Source: Dipteris shenzhenensis (lineage: Eukaryota; Polypodiophyta; Polypodiopsida; Gleicheniales). Taken from it: 64,000 bases of DNA. The first letter of the stretch is position 1. Every line of letters starts with the position of its first letter. The position numbers and the translations under genes are program-made. Below the pieces are notes generated by a model. It was not told the origin of the DNA and made no database searches. It was given only the letters and a program-made list of their open reading frames with translations. The stretch lies in NCBI GenBank assembly GCA_047967505.1, contig CM106541.1; one strand, given 5' to 3'. Shown here in pieces: positions 10,831 to 23,552 of this stretch.

Positions 10831-13689
10831 TATCAAGCATGTGTATGATGCGCTTTGTCAAACACCTTGCGTCCCATCCGCTTTTTATAGATGTTCATTC
10901 TATTTGGAGAAACTCTTGTATTTTAGTACAACAAAAAATTCACTCTAGCAATGACTTATGCACTTAGGTTGTCCCTCCTTTTCTTGTATTTTGTTGAAGC
11001 TTAAAGACTTCTCGAATCAGGATGATCATGCATTGCTTCTGCTCTATGTTCAACCATTGGAGCCATGTTGGTCCTTCTGATTGACAATAGCTTTGACATT
11101 ATGCATCCAAGCTGTTTCTCCTTTGTTTCAAGGGATACCAACATAGCTAATGTCACCCTCATTGCAGCTAGTTGATCTAAGCTGTGTACCCCTTTCACTT
11201 TCTGTAGGCCATTTCTCAGGTTAGAGAGCATCGCCTCTTGGTTGTGCATCTCCCGAGGTGTTGGTAGGGTTGTTTACAAACTTTAGGGTGCATGCTAAAT
11301 CTTATGAAGGCTCAAGATTGGTATTCACCTAAATGGCCTGATGTTGCTACCTCGAATGCTCCCATCAATCATGACACCACAACTCGTGTTCTTCGCTCTA
11401 ATGGTGATGCTCGAACACATGCATTTGCAACTGCTTCCTATTGCTCCTCTGCAAGGAGTCTCCTTTCTTCTCATTGTTTTTCCCTTCACAAATGTTTCAA
11501 AAGTGTCTTCCATTGCCATTTTTATGCCGTGCCATTTATTTCTTTAATCTGCAATCTGTTCCTTGTGCCTTAACCAAACTTTCTATCTTCCCTGTCTCGT
11601 AGCCTCTATCTACTTCTCTTGCAAGCCATGACGAGCTGCATGTTGCCATTGACTCCATGGCCACGATCAATCCAGAATAGAACCAAAGAAGCTAGCTTGT
11701 GAGGTGAGCAAAGAATAGAAGACTAACTTATTCAAAAGAAGATAATGCCAAACCAAACTCTACGCAAGGTCATGTCGAGAAGCATGCAGGTTGTAGGGCA
11801 TTTGTAGGGCAGGGGCATGTTGCAAGTAATAATATTCCAAGATTTGATGGGTAAGAGGTGTGAAAATTTGAAATTCATGAGTAGCTAAATTTTTAGCTGC
11901 TAGGTTTCCCCCCTCCTATGATACACATTAGCAAAATTAGATATCCCAAACAAGTGCAGCGTGGGTTAAAATACTTCAAAACACAAATGGGCCAAAGGGC
12001 ATGCGATCAAGTTTGATGCTCTGTATTATGAAATGTAATGAAATTTGGCATGCTTATGAGCCATATAGCAAGCAAGTTCATGAAAAAATAAACAATTCAA
12101 AATTGTAAATAGTGTTGGATTTATTAAAAGATCTTTGCACATGCACAAATTGCACATTTTCAACTTCTTCCATTTTAGGGTGAATCTAGATACCAATATC
12201 AACAACCATCAATGTTTTAAGACCACCATGCAGTAGTCCCATTAGTTTGGATTCTAAATATTCAATTCATTTTGGTTTTCAACAAATCCAAAAAAAAGTT
12301 ATGGAGTGTGTTTTGGTAAAGCCTTGGTGATTCTATTAAATTATCTATGGGAAAATAATAAATCATCTAGATCTAGAAATTTCCCATCTTTGTGTAGATG
12401 ATGATATTCAATATTGTGAAATGATCCACATGATGCTTGGCCAAAGCAGTACATGACTACTATCACAACTAGTGAGAACTGCAACACCTTGTGCTATGCT
12501 AACATCTTTTGATAATCTTTGAAGTCAAATAGCTTTACCTATTTGTTGGATTTCATGCCAAGTACTTAGTCCTAATGAATAAAGAGTAATAGTGTTTTGC
12601 TTCTTGCTCATTAATGAAATGTTATCCATGTTGACTGAAAATTCTAGCTTTATGTCTTTATCGACTACAAAATCAATGTCACAAACTGTTGTAGCTATAG
12701 AGATTTGGAATGTCTAGTGCAAATTTCCAATTTTTTTATACTTGTTATATACTTGAGTATTCCTTTGGCCTTAGAATGTGCCATGTATTGGCTGACACTA
12801 CTTAGTGCATGTAGCATATGAAATGTCAGGGCTAGTAGTCATAAATTAAATCAAGCTCCCACTATTGCTTGTACAAAATAGCACGCACATTTGGCTCATC
12901 CACATCAACATCCAATTTCAATAATGTCCCCATGGGAGTGCAAATTTTTTTGTTGTTTACTTAACACTTATTTAATTAATTTTGGAATCATATGTCTACT
13001 TTTGGATTAATCCCAAAAATCCTTTCCAAATGAAAAGTTTACTTTATGAAAATCTCATTTGAGAATCAAAAGTTAACTTTTTGGCACTGTCATTTCCATA
13101 TAATAAATTTCACAATTTGTCTCTATAATGGTGCACTAATAATGCAAAAACTTTGATTAAATCCTACTTTTGTACTTCTTGTTTTTAATAATCCCATTCA
13201 TGTTTAAAAAAATCATGAGTTATTTATTTAAATCCATGAAAAATCACTGACATTAATATAATTTAATCCAAAAGAATGCACTTAAAATTTGATGTCGGAA
13301 ACTATAACAATCTTGAAGTTTCAAAAAATTTAAACGTTAAAATAGATAAGAGGCATGGAAGACTCTTTAAATGTGCTCCAAAAATAGTAATAGCTATGGT
13401 TGCAATTTTACATTGTCATATGTTTACAAGAAATATTGCTCTCGATTAGTATTTGTACAAAGGAGAATGACACGCAGCCTTTTCAATAACTCAATTCTGG
13501 CCTTACAAATGTGTTAAGTACAAATGGGCGATCTTAACACTTGCTTGTTTGAATGTCCAATTCATTGTCACTTGTTGCTTGGGTGCCATCCTCATTCAAT
13601 CTCCTCAGAACACCATCATCTCGAGTCTTTATTGATGCTTAAATGGTATTGTCAATTTGTCATGTGCATTCTTCATTTGCGCTATCTCC
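10831..13689. other. No gene recognised
   Basis: Minus-strand frames at 11001-11249 (82 residues) and 11325-11519 (64 residues) and overlapping plus-strand frames show no family motif. The rest is AT-rich and free of long frames. Confidence 0.35.
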
Positions 13690-15420
13690 TTCTACTTCCT
13701 CCTTAGCAAGCATCTTTAAAAACTCCATAATTTACGAAATAATTGGTAGCGGTATTCTTATTTTTTCTTCTACATCATACCCCATGTGCTTCTTGGTTTT
13801 CTTTGTCCTTGATTTCTAGGATACTATGATTGTCTCTATGGGAAGCTATGAAACTGCTTCATGGTTTGGGACCCATTCCTTTTTCAGACAACCAATATAC
13901 AGTGTATTGTTATCTTGGTTCTCCTTCCTACCCCTTGGCTCATACCATAGTGCTATAAATGTTGCAACTTTTCCCTAGTCATCCATGCTCACGTCCACCA
14001 CCACTTTTGCAACCTAGAACTTCACATTCTCATGCTCATCGTCTGATGGTCGAACTACAACAAAACAATGGATGTCTATGTCTACTTCTGGCATAAAATC
14101 TCTCTTCTTTGGTCCATAATATGGATGTGGGAGTAGTAGTTCAAACTCATTTTCAAAGACATCAATGATGGGCGCAAGTCATTACCAACATTTGGCCAAA
14201 ATAAAGGCCGTTTGTCCTTAACATCATCTTCTTGCATTTTCTCAAGGTCCTTTATCAATTGATAGGTCTTCTTAATTACAATAGCATTGTGTTCCTTCCA
14301 AGAGGGCTTTCAATCAAGAAATCTACAAAGCATTTCCTCTTTGTATGTAATAAAAGGTTTTAAGCCTTCTATTTCACCTTTGAATTTCTCGTTGAATTCT
14401 TTATAGGAGCCCATACTGGATGCATTTCTTTGCTCGGAATTGAAGTTAAGAGATAGTAAGTTTCTTCGGGTTCCCATGTTATATCATGAGAATAGTGTTG
14501 CCATTGCATCACTAGTTTTTCATCCTTTAAGAAAAAGCAAAAGTAGTGTGGAGCGCTATGACCAATAAGGGCATCACCACCTTTTTGTATGAAAGGTAAA
14601 ATAAAGCTTTTCCAATCATACATCCTTTCAACCATGGAGCATATTACACCTTCCTTGCAGCCACCAACTTGCCTCCCACATTTTCTTATCAAGTCATCCA
14701 ACTGTCTCCATGTCCTTATGTTTTAGCTCTCTTGAGACTATGCTAAAAACATGATCGCATGCACTAACACTCCACATAGATGTGTCTTCAAAAAGTATTT
14801 TCCTTGTAGCTTCGGTGGAGTATTAATGAATCGAGGTAATGTTGTTGTGTTCTGATCCATACCATCTACAATAACGCACATGTACTCATTTGGATGAGAA
14901 ATAGCTTTCTTCTTCCAAAATGCATAATTAGTCTAGAATGCCGAACAAGTCCATGATGAAATTCTCTTTTTTTTAAAATTTTGGAGACGTTGCACTCTCA
15001 AGTGCTCACTTTAGATCATCACAATCACTGCACTTTAACATTTTTTGCCTCTTTGGGATTTTAACACGTCCAAAGCTCTTTTTCCAAAGAGTATACAAAT
15101 TGTGAAAAGATATTGGAGCATGCCCTCTTTGCCTTTATGTTTCTCCAATAGATGCATTTCAGATAGATGGGGTTGAGGTAAAGCATTTTCATGAATGTAG
15201 TCTTTTAAGATTGATGTTGCCGAGACTGTTGAGGCTCTTATTTTGGGCCTTCCTGTGTTTCCATGAATGTTAAATTTTACTCCGTACTTTGCTTTATTAG
15301 ACTAATCCTAGTATGTGCCATGTGATAATCCTGTAGTAATGCAATATGCATTCTTGCAAATACTTTTTCCATTTATAAGAGGCTTTATCTGTTGTCTAAA
15401 ATTTTGACTTTTCGTGTCAT
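13690..15420 (-). pseudogene. DUF7869-like gene relic
   Basis: Reading the minus strand from about 15420 downward gives, in changing frames: CKNAYCITTGLSHGTY, VKFNIHGNTGRPK (about 15270), HNLYTLWKKSFGRVKIPKRQ, the cysteine pair CSDCDDLK (about 15030), and AFWKKKAISHPNEYMCVIVD followed by GMDQNTTTLPRF (about 14840-14930) with KTHLCGVLVHA (about 14760). After these come HSAPHYFCFFLKDEKLVMQW and EPEETYYLLTSIPSKEM (14369-14701), then a C-terminal stretch with FIALWYEPRGRKE (about 13930). The VDGMDQ box, the HxxP...F-x-F block and the C-terminal chromatin-reader-like segment follow the order I know for DUF7869-type proteins of animals, mosses and ferns, thought to be transposon-like. Stops and frameshifts make it a pseudogene. 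Confidence 0.65.
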
Positions 15421-15674
15421 TTAGTAGAAAGCAAGAGAGCCTCATGAGTAAGTATTCATTTCTTTTCCTCCCTATTCTTTGCTAGACCTTTTCTCTACAT
15501 CCCTTGATGTCAAGTAAGTTAATGGAATGCATAGAACTTTGCTTACAACATGTAGATCGCATTGCTTTTAGAATAACATCTTCATTCATTATTCTTATTC
15601 TCTTTGGTTGCTTTTCTACATTTGCCTGGACTCACTTTCTTTTCATGCATATGTATGTCTGTTTCTTATGTACA

Positions 15675-15930
15675 TTTGTACACTTCTCCCTGTCAAATTT
15701 ATTTATCACTTTATTTTCATGGGATGTTGCATCCTTTATCTTATTACAATCAAAGTCAAATACCGAATAGTCCTTTGTTGGTTTCTTCTATACATCCTTA
15801 TTTGAATTTGTACACTTCTCCCCGTCAAATTTATTTGTCACCATAATGGGATGTTGCATTGTTGATCTTATCACAGTCAAAGTCAAATATCGAATAATCC
15901 TTTGTTAATTTCATTCTTGTCTTTGAAGCA
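15675..15930. repeat. 132-bp tandem duplication
   Basis: TTTGTACACTTCTCC begins at 15675 and again at 15807. GATGTTGCAT, AATCAAAGTCAAATA or a variant, and ATCCTTTGTT recur at the same spacing, with moderate divergence between the two units. Confidence 0.8.
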
Positions 15931-16990
15931 ATCTTCAGACCATTTGAGTCAATATCCATGTCATCCATGTTTGATAAGCCAACACTTTCAAACTCTTTGC
16001 GCTCCTTGACAATGTGTATGAATTCATCCACTCTGGATAAGGCATCACTTCTAAAACCTTTTGCTTTATCGGTACCAAATTACCAATGAACTCAGCCACT
16101 CCCGACAAGATATCACTTCTATAGTTAAGTGCATTGAAATCATCCAAGTTTGAGGAGACAACACCGAAAATATCTTTATCCTTCTCAACATGCGTGAATT
16201 CATCGACTCTAGATAAGACATTGCTTTTGAAATATTTTTCCTTCATAGTACGACTAAACTCATCTACTCTTGATAAGATGTCACTTCTATAGATGATTGC
16301 ATTGAAATCATCTAGTTCTGAAGAGACAATACTTTTGATGTCTTTGCCTTTCTCAATATGCATTAATTCATCCACTCCAGAGTAGGCATTGCTTCTGAAT
16401 TATTTATCTTTCTCAATATCAATGGACTCATCCTCTTTAAGTTCTTTGAAATTGTAGTATACCTTATCTTTATCATTGAAAACCACATGTCCCTTTTTAA
16501 TCTTCAAAAATTGCATGCTCCATCTCAAATCTTTTCCTTCCTCATAATAGGAGCATCCAATGACGTTGTGTTATCATCCATACCATCATTACTAACTTTC
16601 ACAATCCTTATATGTGCAAATGACCATTGATCCAAGTGTTCAAACCCCAAAACTTGACCTTTCGCTATGTTCTTATTTGCAAATGATATCATTTGCAAAA
16701 TATCTCCTACATTGAAATCCAAAGAAATGCACTTTGTATTCCCCATCTCTATCCCATGTAATAAATGATTTATTGAAAACATTATAAGGCTCCAAGTACT
16801 TCCATATCTCCACACTTATGCTTTAGCTCAACATGTGCACTAAGAATCTTTGATACAATAACTGTAACTTTATCTCTTTTAAAGTGAAAAATAGAATTTG
16901 GATCACTATCATGGATTGTAGCAAATGTAACTACTTCTCTTTGACAACATAATATCATCTCCATCCCAAGAATGAAATCTATTACCATCT
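15831..16990 (-). pseudogene. Unidentified minus-strand coding relic
   Basis: Four minus-strand frames (16782-16988, 16525-16815, 15935-16375, 15831-16031) follow one another with frame changes. The N-side part includes FATIHDSDPNSIFHFKRDKV and NVGDILQMISFANKNIAKGQ. The C-side part is acidic and repetitive. It lies upstream of, and on the same strand as, the DUF7869-like relic, so it may be 5' exons of that gene, but I recognise no domain and cannot connect them. It ends about 160 bp before the segmental duplication begins. Confidence 0.4.
16021..16400 (-). repeat. 168-bp coding tandem repeat
   Basis: AATTCATCsACTC recurs at 16021, 16197 and 16365, and CTCATCTACTC-like text at 16091 and 16259, so the period is 168-176 bp. 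On the minus strand the unit encodes acidic segments such as SRVDEFTHVEKDKD and SSNLDDFNA. The 8-bp period difference shifts the frame. Confidence 0.75.
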
Positions 16991-17370
16991 TCCTGTGGAA
17001 TAATTTTAAAAAATATTAGTCTCATAACCAATCAAAGCCATGCTTGAAAATTCCCGACTAGTTCCTAATCGGCATTAGTCCTACGTTCACATGCAGTTTC
17101 ACACTCATAACACAACCCTATGAGCAAAGTTTTAGTTGACAGATCAATGAGGAGAGTCAGAGTTTCGGTGGGCACAATGTAATTGTTAATTATGGATACA
17201 TCATAGTTTTAAAATTTTTGCATCTCATCATTGTAAAGCCTTGTTGGCTATCATTTTTCAATTTATGTATATATATTGAGCCTTGTAAAGCCTTTGAGGC
17301 TATTTTTGATCATCTATTTAAAGATTTTATTAAATGGACACACACACAATTATATGAGTGGACACATTAC

Positions 17371-17505
17371 AGCTTGGGTACATTACAGTATGATGGGCAA
17401 AATACATTATCTTTTAGCTTGAGCACATTATAGTATGATGGGTAAAATGCATTGTCTTGCAGCTTGGGCACATTACAGTATGATGGGCAAAATGTATTGT
17501 CTTTC
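17371..17505. repeat. 45-bp tandem repeat, three units (copy A)
   Basis: Units start at 17371, 17416 and 17461, each beginning AGCTTGrGyACATTAyAGTA. The period of 45 bp preserves reading frame. The same array is at 46199 in copy B with a shortened third unit. Confidence 0.92.
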
Positions 17506-20500
17506 AGTTTGTACTTTAAAGCCTTATTGGCTATTTTGTTGAAGCATTGTATGATTTTCAATTATTATGAAGCACTCTCAAGAGATTAGAGCTTTTGTCT
17601 CTAGCACCACCTTATATTTCAATGGGAAAGAGTATGCCCCTAATAACTTTGAAGGGAAGTGGACTCACATGCACATGGGAAGAAAAGTTTGGTTTCTCAT
17701 TCAAAGAAAAATTGAGCTACATCTTATGATGTCGAGGAAAGATATGGAGCAAAATGAGGAGCCATGGAATGCAAGCTTCTCTAAGAAAGATATAAGTTCT
17801 AGCATGGTTGTGGGAATTACGATGGAACCAAAGAGACCATACTTAGATATTTTTGTGAAGTGTTCACAACCTCATATTGGGGGCTATCATTTTATCTTAT
17901 CAAGAGGTCTAAATGGGTTCGCGATGCCCTCCTCCACTAGCTCTCATGGATGAATGGAGTACATTTCCAAGTACAGAGGCAAGTAGGTTGCATTAAAAGA
18001 TTATGGTTGAGTACTTTAAAACATCTTCACTCAAGATAGACCATAAATTCAGTCAAGAGTAGGGAGGGCACAAGTAGGATGAGAGGAATGCTAGTTTGGT
18101 TCAAAAATAGATTGTGCACAAGAAGGATCTAATGGATGCTAGTTTGGTTTAGAAATAAAGAGGACACAAGTAGGATGAGAGAGCTGCTAGTTTGGCTCAG
18201 AAGTAACCTAGATAAGGTGCCCCATATCAAGGGTCTGCACAAAAACTCTTTGAGATAGAAACAAAAGCAAATGTTACATTTGAACAGAAAAATGAAGATG
18301 CAGCAACACGACTGTTGCATACTAAAGAAATACAAAAGATAGAAGAAGAGGAAGGACAAGCCATAACCACATTGGTGCAACCTATCAAAGGAAAAGAAAG
18401 ATGCAAAATAGAAAAGATTAATACTACAAGGGCCACAGTTCCAAAGGCTACTTTTAAGAAAAGACAACACTCCTCCATTCAGAAACTATAAGTAAAAGAT
18501 AAAGAGGACACAATTCCAAAGGCAACATTCCTCCGCTCAGAAATTACAGGTACAAGAGAAAGAGGAGGATAGAGAAAATAAAGAGGAAGAAGAATCAGAT
18601 CAATTGATTGAGGAAGATCAAGATGAGCTCATGTCAATAAAGAATCTCAATCTGCATCTTAATGAGATGATCACAGAAGATGATGTCGGATATATATGGG
18701 AACAAAAGCCCTATCCTGTGAATGCTCGAGATGTGGAGTCACCAATTATTTTTACCAACAATAGGAATCTTGATATATCTTATGCGATGCAGATATTCAA
18801 GGCAAGTTTGGTGGATGGCAAGAAACCTGTGGTCTCTAACATAGTCTTACATCCAATTATGTCATGTCCAAATATAGGTACCCATGAAAATGGAATTATG
18901 TTTCACGAACCTACCATTTTGAGGATACATTCACCAAATTCTTCACACAATGCCGACAAGTTCCACATGAACAGGGTGAAGTGGCAAATTCTGAGATAAT
19001 TTTGAAAGAGGCAAAGAGAAATTTCTTGCTGCATTGTAAATTTGAGCTGATTGATGGTCAGCATTAAGCATATGCTTATAATGAATTTGCTAGACAAGCA
19101 AGGGAATCCAGAAGACTCACTGCAGAGAAAATTTCAAAGGTTCTTCCCTTCAATTTTTATATGGCCACAATATGTATTTTTAAGGATCCAACAAAATATT
19201 TGATTGAGTCTGAAAGACTAAATCATGATATTTTTGCAAAATCTCGACATCGAAAAGCATGGTGTCTATGGACGACACTTGGTTCTCCAGTAACACATTT
19301 AAAAAGAACTGCCACAAAAGTGGATGTAGACACATTAGTCAATTTTTATACATGTTTAAGTGCAGTTGTACCAAGGGGAAATCAAGAATGGGAAGAATCT
19401 CTCACAAGCTCAAGGTAGCAAGAGATAGGTATGCAGACTACACAAGTATAATTTTTTGACCTGATGAGGTGTTTGAGCAAGTTGTGGTAGTTTGCCATGC
19501 ATATGAGAAGGGTGAGGTCACTTATGAAGGTCCTTTATAACTATTACAAAAGTTAAAAGTTGAGAAAAAAAAGAAGACAGCAAGAATGTGGAGGCCTGTA
19601 AAACATTTTTTGGATAGCTATGTAACAATGGCAACAGAGAAACTCCTCAAGAAAGAATGGTTTTTTGGCAGGAAGGACAAAGATCATTGCATGGAGGAGT
19701 GCATTAACATATAGGTGAAATGTGATGCAGTGGATAGTGTGATTAGATATTTGCTCACAAAAAAGATATCCCTATTGGTCAATGCAATATTGACCCTAGT
19801 ATTGTGAAGCATATAGCCGCTTTATCCACAGCTAAGGAAAAGGCATGGGCATATAAGTGGATGAAGAATCAGGAAAATGGGTCCAAAGTAGTCACCTCGT
19901 GCATGAGAGCCCAAATCCCACCACAAGTGATTGCATATGTTGAGAAGCTTGTGAATGAGCATAAACTGAGAATATTAAGGGATGTCAACCACGACTTTCA
20001 ATTCAATGTGAACATTACTTCAGAATTTGGAAAGGTTGTAGCATACAGGGGCGTTTCAGATGAGGGCATTTTACTTGATGAAACAAGTTGGCATAAGCCC
20101 CAAGTATTCTTTATCGATGAGGTTTCTTCTAATGATATTCACTAATTCATCGATAGAATACTATATACCACCATTAGTAGCATTGGAGTTTGCAAGGTTG
20201 TCATTTTTGTCAATAAAGAAAACAAGGAACAGATGCATAAAACTTTGGAGAAAGTTTATGCCTATGATTTCAAGATCTACAGTGATGTGTATGCAACCAA
20301 GGCAAGTAAGAGAGAGTGTGGATTAAAGATCCAATGCCTAGAATCATTCCTCTTATGCATGCGGAGTCCATATTTTGACCACTCCCTACAACATAACATA
20401 AGGGGGACTTCCAATAGTTTGCATCTCATGTTAGAGGAGAAAGAAATCCATAGGTCCTCTCATCATCAAGTGCACTCCAAAATCTATGAATGTCCAACAA

Positions 20501-21594
20501 AAAGTGAAAGTTTTTTGATTACTATGTTGGAAAACTTGTAACCACCTAATTGGGAGGTCACTTATTATGGATGGGATATCTTTTCAAAGATCTTCTCAGA
20601 AAATGATATTCCACTAATATTATTGAAAAAAAGGCTTGCATGGCACACTTTTACTTGCAAGCTGATCTAACTGTCGGCTATGAGAAAGAGGTTGAACATA
20701 AGAGGATTGCAGACGATGACATGGATGATCTTGATGGCTCCCAGGATAAAGAGTATGCAAACAATGATGAAGGGGTTGTAGAGATGATTGTAGACGATGA
20801 CATGGATGATCTTCATGGTTCACAAGATTACGCAAAGAAATCACAGACATATATTCTAGTATGACAATTTACTTTTCTTTTACAAGCATTAGATTTAACT
20901 TTAACCTGTCAATCTCACAAGCTTTTGTATTTTTCATAGACGGCAGAGGGGAAGGACAAATAAATGATTGCACGTGGAAGTCGGGAAGACCACAACAATT
21001 CCTTCAAGTTTAATCGATATGATGATTGCTGGAAAAACTGAAAAGGAAATATTTGAGACAATAAGAGGATCATTGAAAGACTTTCCTAACATAGAGTCAA
21101 CTACTTGGCTTATATGGGAACTTAGAGCATATGAGGATGGGCACAACTAACCACTAAAGAATTCTGAAGATTTGTCTAAGCTACAAGAAATGGAATGTAA
21201 TTTTGATATTCAGGTTCTCATTGGACAACAACATCAATATTTATCATTTGGTGAAGAAGAGATTCAAATCCTCAGAAATCGAGAGAAAGAGGTTAATGAT
21301 AAAGTTATAATGGCCACCCTTAGGTTTGATCAAACTTTATCTTGGCTTAGTATTTATATTTTGATTAAATCTACTAAGCTAATGTTCGTTTATTTTTTGA
21401 TGCAGTATAATTATATCTTGGTTTCCTACAATTTTTGGAAAGTGTGTATATGTCATAGATTCCCTGCTTTCTATATGGCTCAATAATAATAAAAAGTCAA
21501 TAGGAGATATTTGCACATGGCTGCAATCTCTCAATATGGAAAACATACGAGTTATCATTTTTCCATATTATGAGGAGTAAGTGACACCCCAACC

Positions 21595-21946
21595 TATTGA
21601 GATATTGAGCTCCACTCGTGATATGCCAAGGTGACTGTTGTGCATTTATGTCACTGACTTGTTAGCTGCAGATGCGGTTGGTACACCACCCATGAATAAT
21701 AGCTAGATGACAGCTATCCTTATGTACTCTAGTTCATGGCTCAGTCAGTATGCCACCTTAGTTAGCTGAGTTTGGTTTGAGACCCACATATAGGGTTCTT
21801 CTATTTCTTTGTACTAGAGTTCTTTTGGCTTTTACAACTAAGAAGAGGAAAACTATTTTCAACCTCCACCTTTATGTGTATTCCCCCATTGTGTATGTGA
21901 GAAAGCCGCGAGTGAGACTCCTTCCTTCTCTCCCACTATCTTCACA
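21595..21946 (+). repeat. Copia 5' LTR
   Basis: A 352-bp repeat matching 25352-25703. It begins TATTGAG, where the canonical TG has become TA, and ends TTCACA. Fifteen differences from the 3' LTR were counted by eye, all of them transitions. Confidence 0.96.
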
Positions 21947-21959
21947 TGGTATCAGAGCC
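21947..21959 (+). other. Copia primer-binding site
   Basis: TGGTATCAGAGCC lies immediately after the 5' LTR and is complementary to the 3' end of plant initiator Met-tRNA. Confidence 0.92.
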
Positions 21960-22446
21960 TGGTTCGTGGTAAGGAGCTCAAGAAAGCAAACCAAGTTTGC
22001 GGTGTCCCGGTAAGAGGAAGCATCTTTTTCGAGTTTGGGAGCAAATCTCTGCAAGTAGCACAGCTAGAAAGTGCAAGAGTGCATTGTCTCAGATTGAGAC
22101 GCCCTTCACGGTGTGGCGAGAGGACATTTCGAGGTCTGTTTTAGAGGCCATTTCGGGGCCCGTTTTAGAGGCGGAAGTTCTCCACAAGCACTAAGAAAAA
22201 GGCCTTGTTTTTACTGTGCGACCACTGTTTTGTAGGTCGGTGAAAAGTTGCCATAGAAATTGCATCGTATGCCTGTGCGCAGAGATATTGGGAGTTACAG
22301 AATCATCCTTATTGCCTGTTGATGCAAAATCGTCACTAAGAAGTGACTATGTGGTCAAATACCACTTTCGTTAGTTTTGCAGATTTGCCCTTGTGAGGTA
22401 GAAGCTGTGTTTTTTGTAGTGACAGAATATTTTGCAGTGTTCTGTA

Positions 22447-23422
22447 ATGGCGTCTGATTCTCTTTCACAGATTGTCACTGAAAAGCTTGACAAGAACAAC
22501 TTCCAAGCATGGAAGTTTAGAATGACGAATTTCCTTATGGGAAAAGGCTATTGGGAGTTCATTACAGGAAATGAAGAAGAACCAGTTCTTCCTAATGTTC
22601 CCAATCAACAGGAAATGCAGGCATTTAAAGGATGGCATGAGAGAGCCAGAAAAGTTATGTACTGGCTGTCTATCAGTATTTCAGATTCTATGATTGTGCA
22701 TATTCAGGATGCATATTCAGGATGCAAGTACGCCAAAGGACGCATGGGATACTTTGGCAAAAATGTATAGCACAAATACGCAAGCCAGGAAAATGTAGCT
22801 CAAGCAGGAGTTACATAATGTGCAGAGAGAAAATCTAAGCATCAATGACTACCACATGAAGGTGAAGAAGATTGCAGATGCACTTGCTTCCATTGGGTCG
22901 CTAGTGGAAGATGATGATTTAGTTTTTGTTACCTTGAATGGTCTAGGGAAGGATTATGCACAATTCCAGACATCCATTGTTGTCCGTGAAAAATTTCCTG
23001 ATTTTGAGGAGTTGTTTGCTCTTCTAATTTCTGAAGAGCAGAGAAATGGTGGTGCATCTTCTTCAGGAGAAACTTCAAAAGAAACTGTCTTCTACTCAAA
23101 TGCTGGAAGAGGTAGAGGCAGAGGTAGAGCAGGCTGATTTGGAGGCCGTGGTAGAAATCAAAATATGCAGCAAACTCAAGAAAACCAGTCCTATGGAGGA
23201 GGACATGGTAACTCTAGAGGCAGGGGGAGCCAAAGAGGTCGTGGTGGATGGCAGAGAGGCCAAAATGCAAACAGCAATGTTGAATGCTACTACTGTGGTA
23301 AAATGGGTCATATGGCTAAAGACTGCTATAAAAAGCAAAATGACATCATGAATGGAAAATTGCAGCAAGGGAATTATGCATCTTCTAGTAGACAGGGTGA
23401 TGACAGAAATGAGCATACCTAG
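22447..23422 (+). pseudogene. Copia gag, frameshifted
   Basis: The likely start is the ATG at 22447 (MASDSLSQ). The N-terminal part has KLDKNNFQAWKFRM, typical of Copia gag (UBN2 family). The frame is lost near 22770 and resumes at 22820 with ENLSINDYHMKVKKIADALA and LGKDYAQFQTSI. A Gly/Arg-rich stretch is followed, after another frame change, by the CCHC zinc knuckle CYYCGKMGHMAKDC (about 23285-23326). Gag would bind the element RNA and form the particle. The reading frame is broken in at least two places. Confidence 0.9.
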
Positions 23423-23552
23423 AGTGTCCTCTAGCAGTGGTTCACATACTTCACCATGGACAGGCAGATTGAGATCAGGAGAATCTCCTCAAAGCAATGC
23501 AGATAGTGGTATGCAAGTATCACGAAAAGGAAAAGAGGAGGTAGGTTAGCCC

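Noticed and set aside
17371-17505. CRISPR-like array
   Set aside because: The repeats are contiguous 45-bp units with no unique spacers, in a eukaryotic context.
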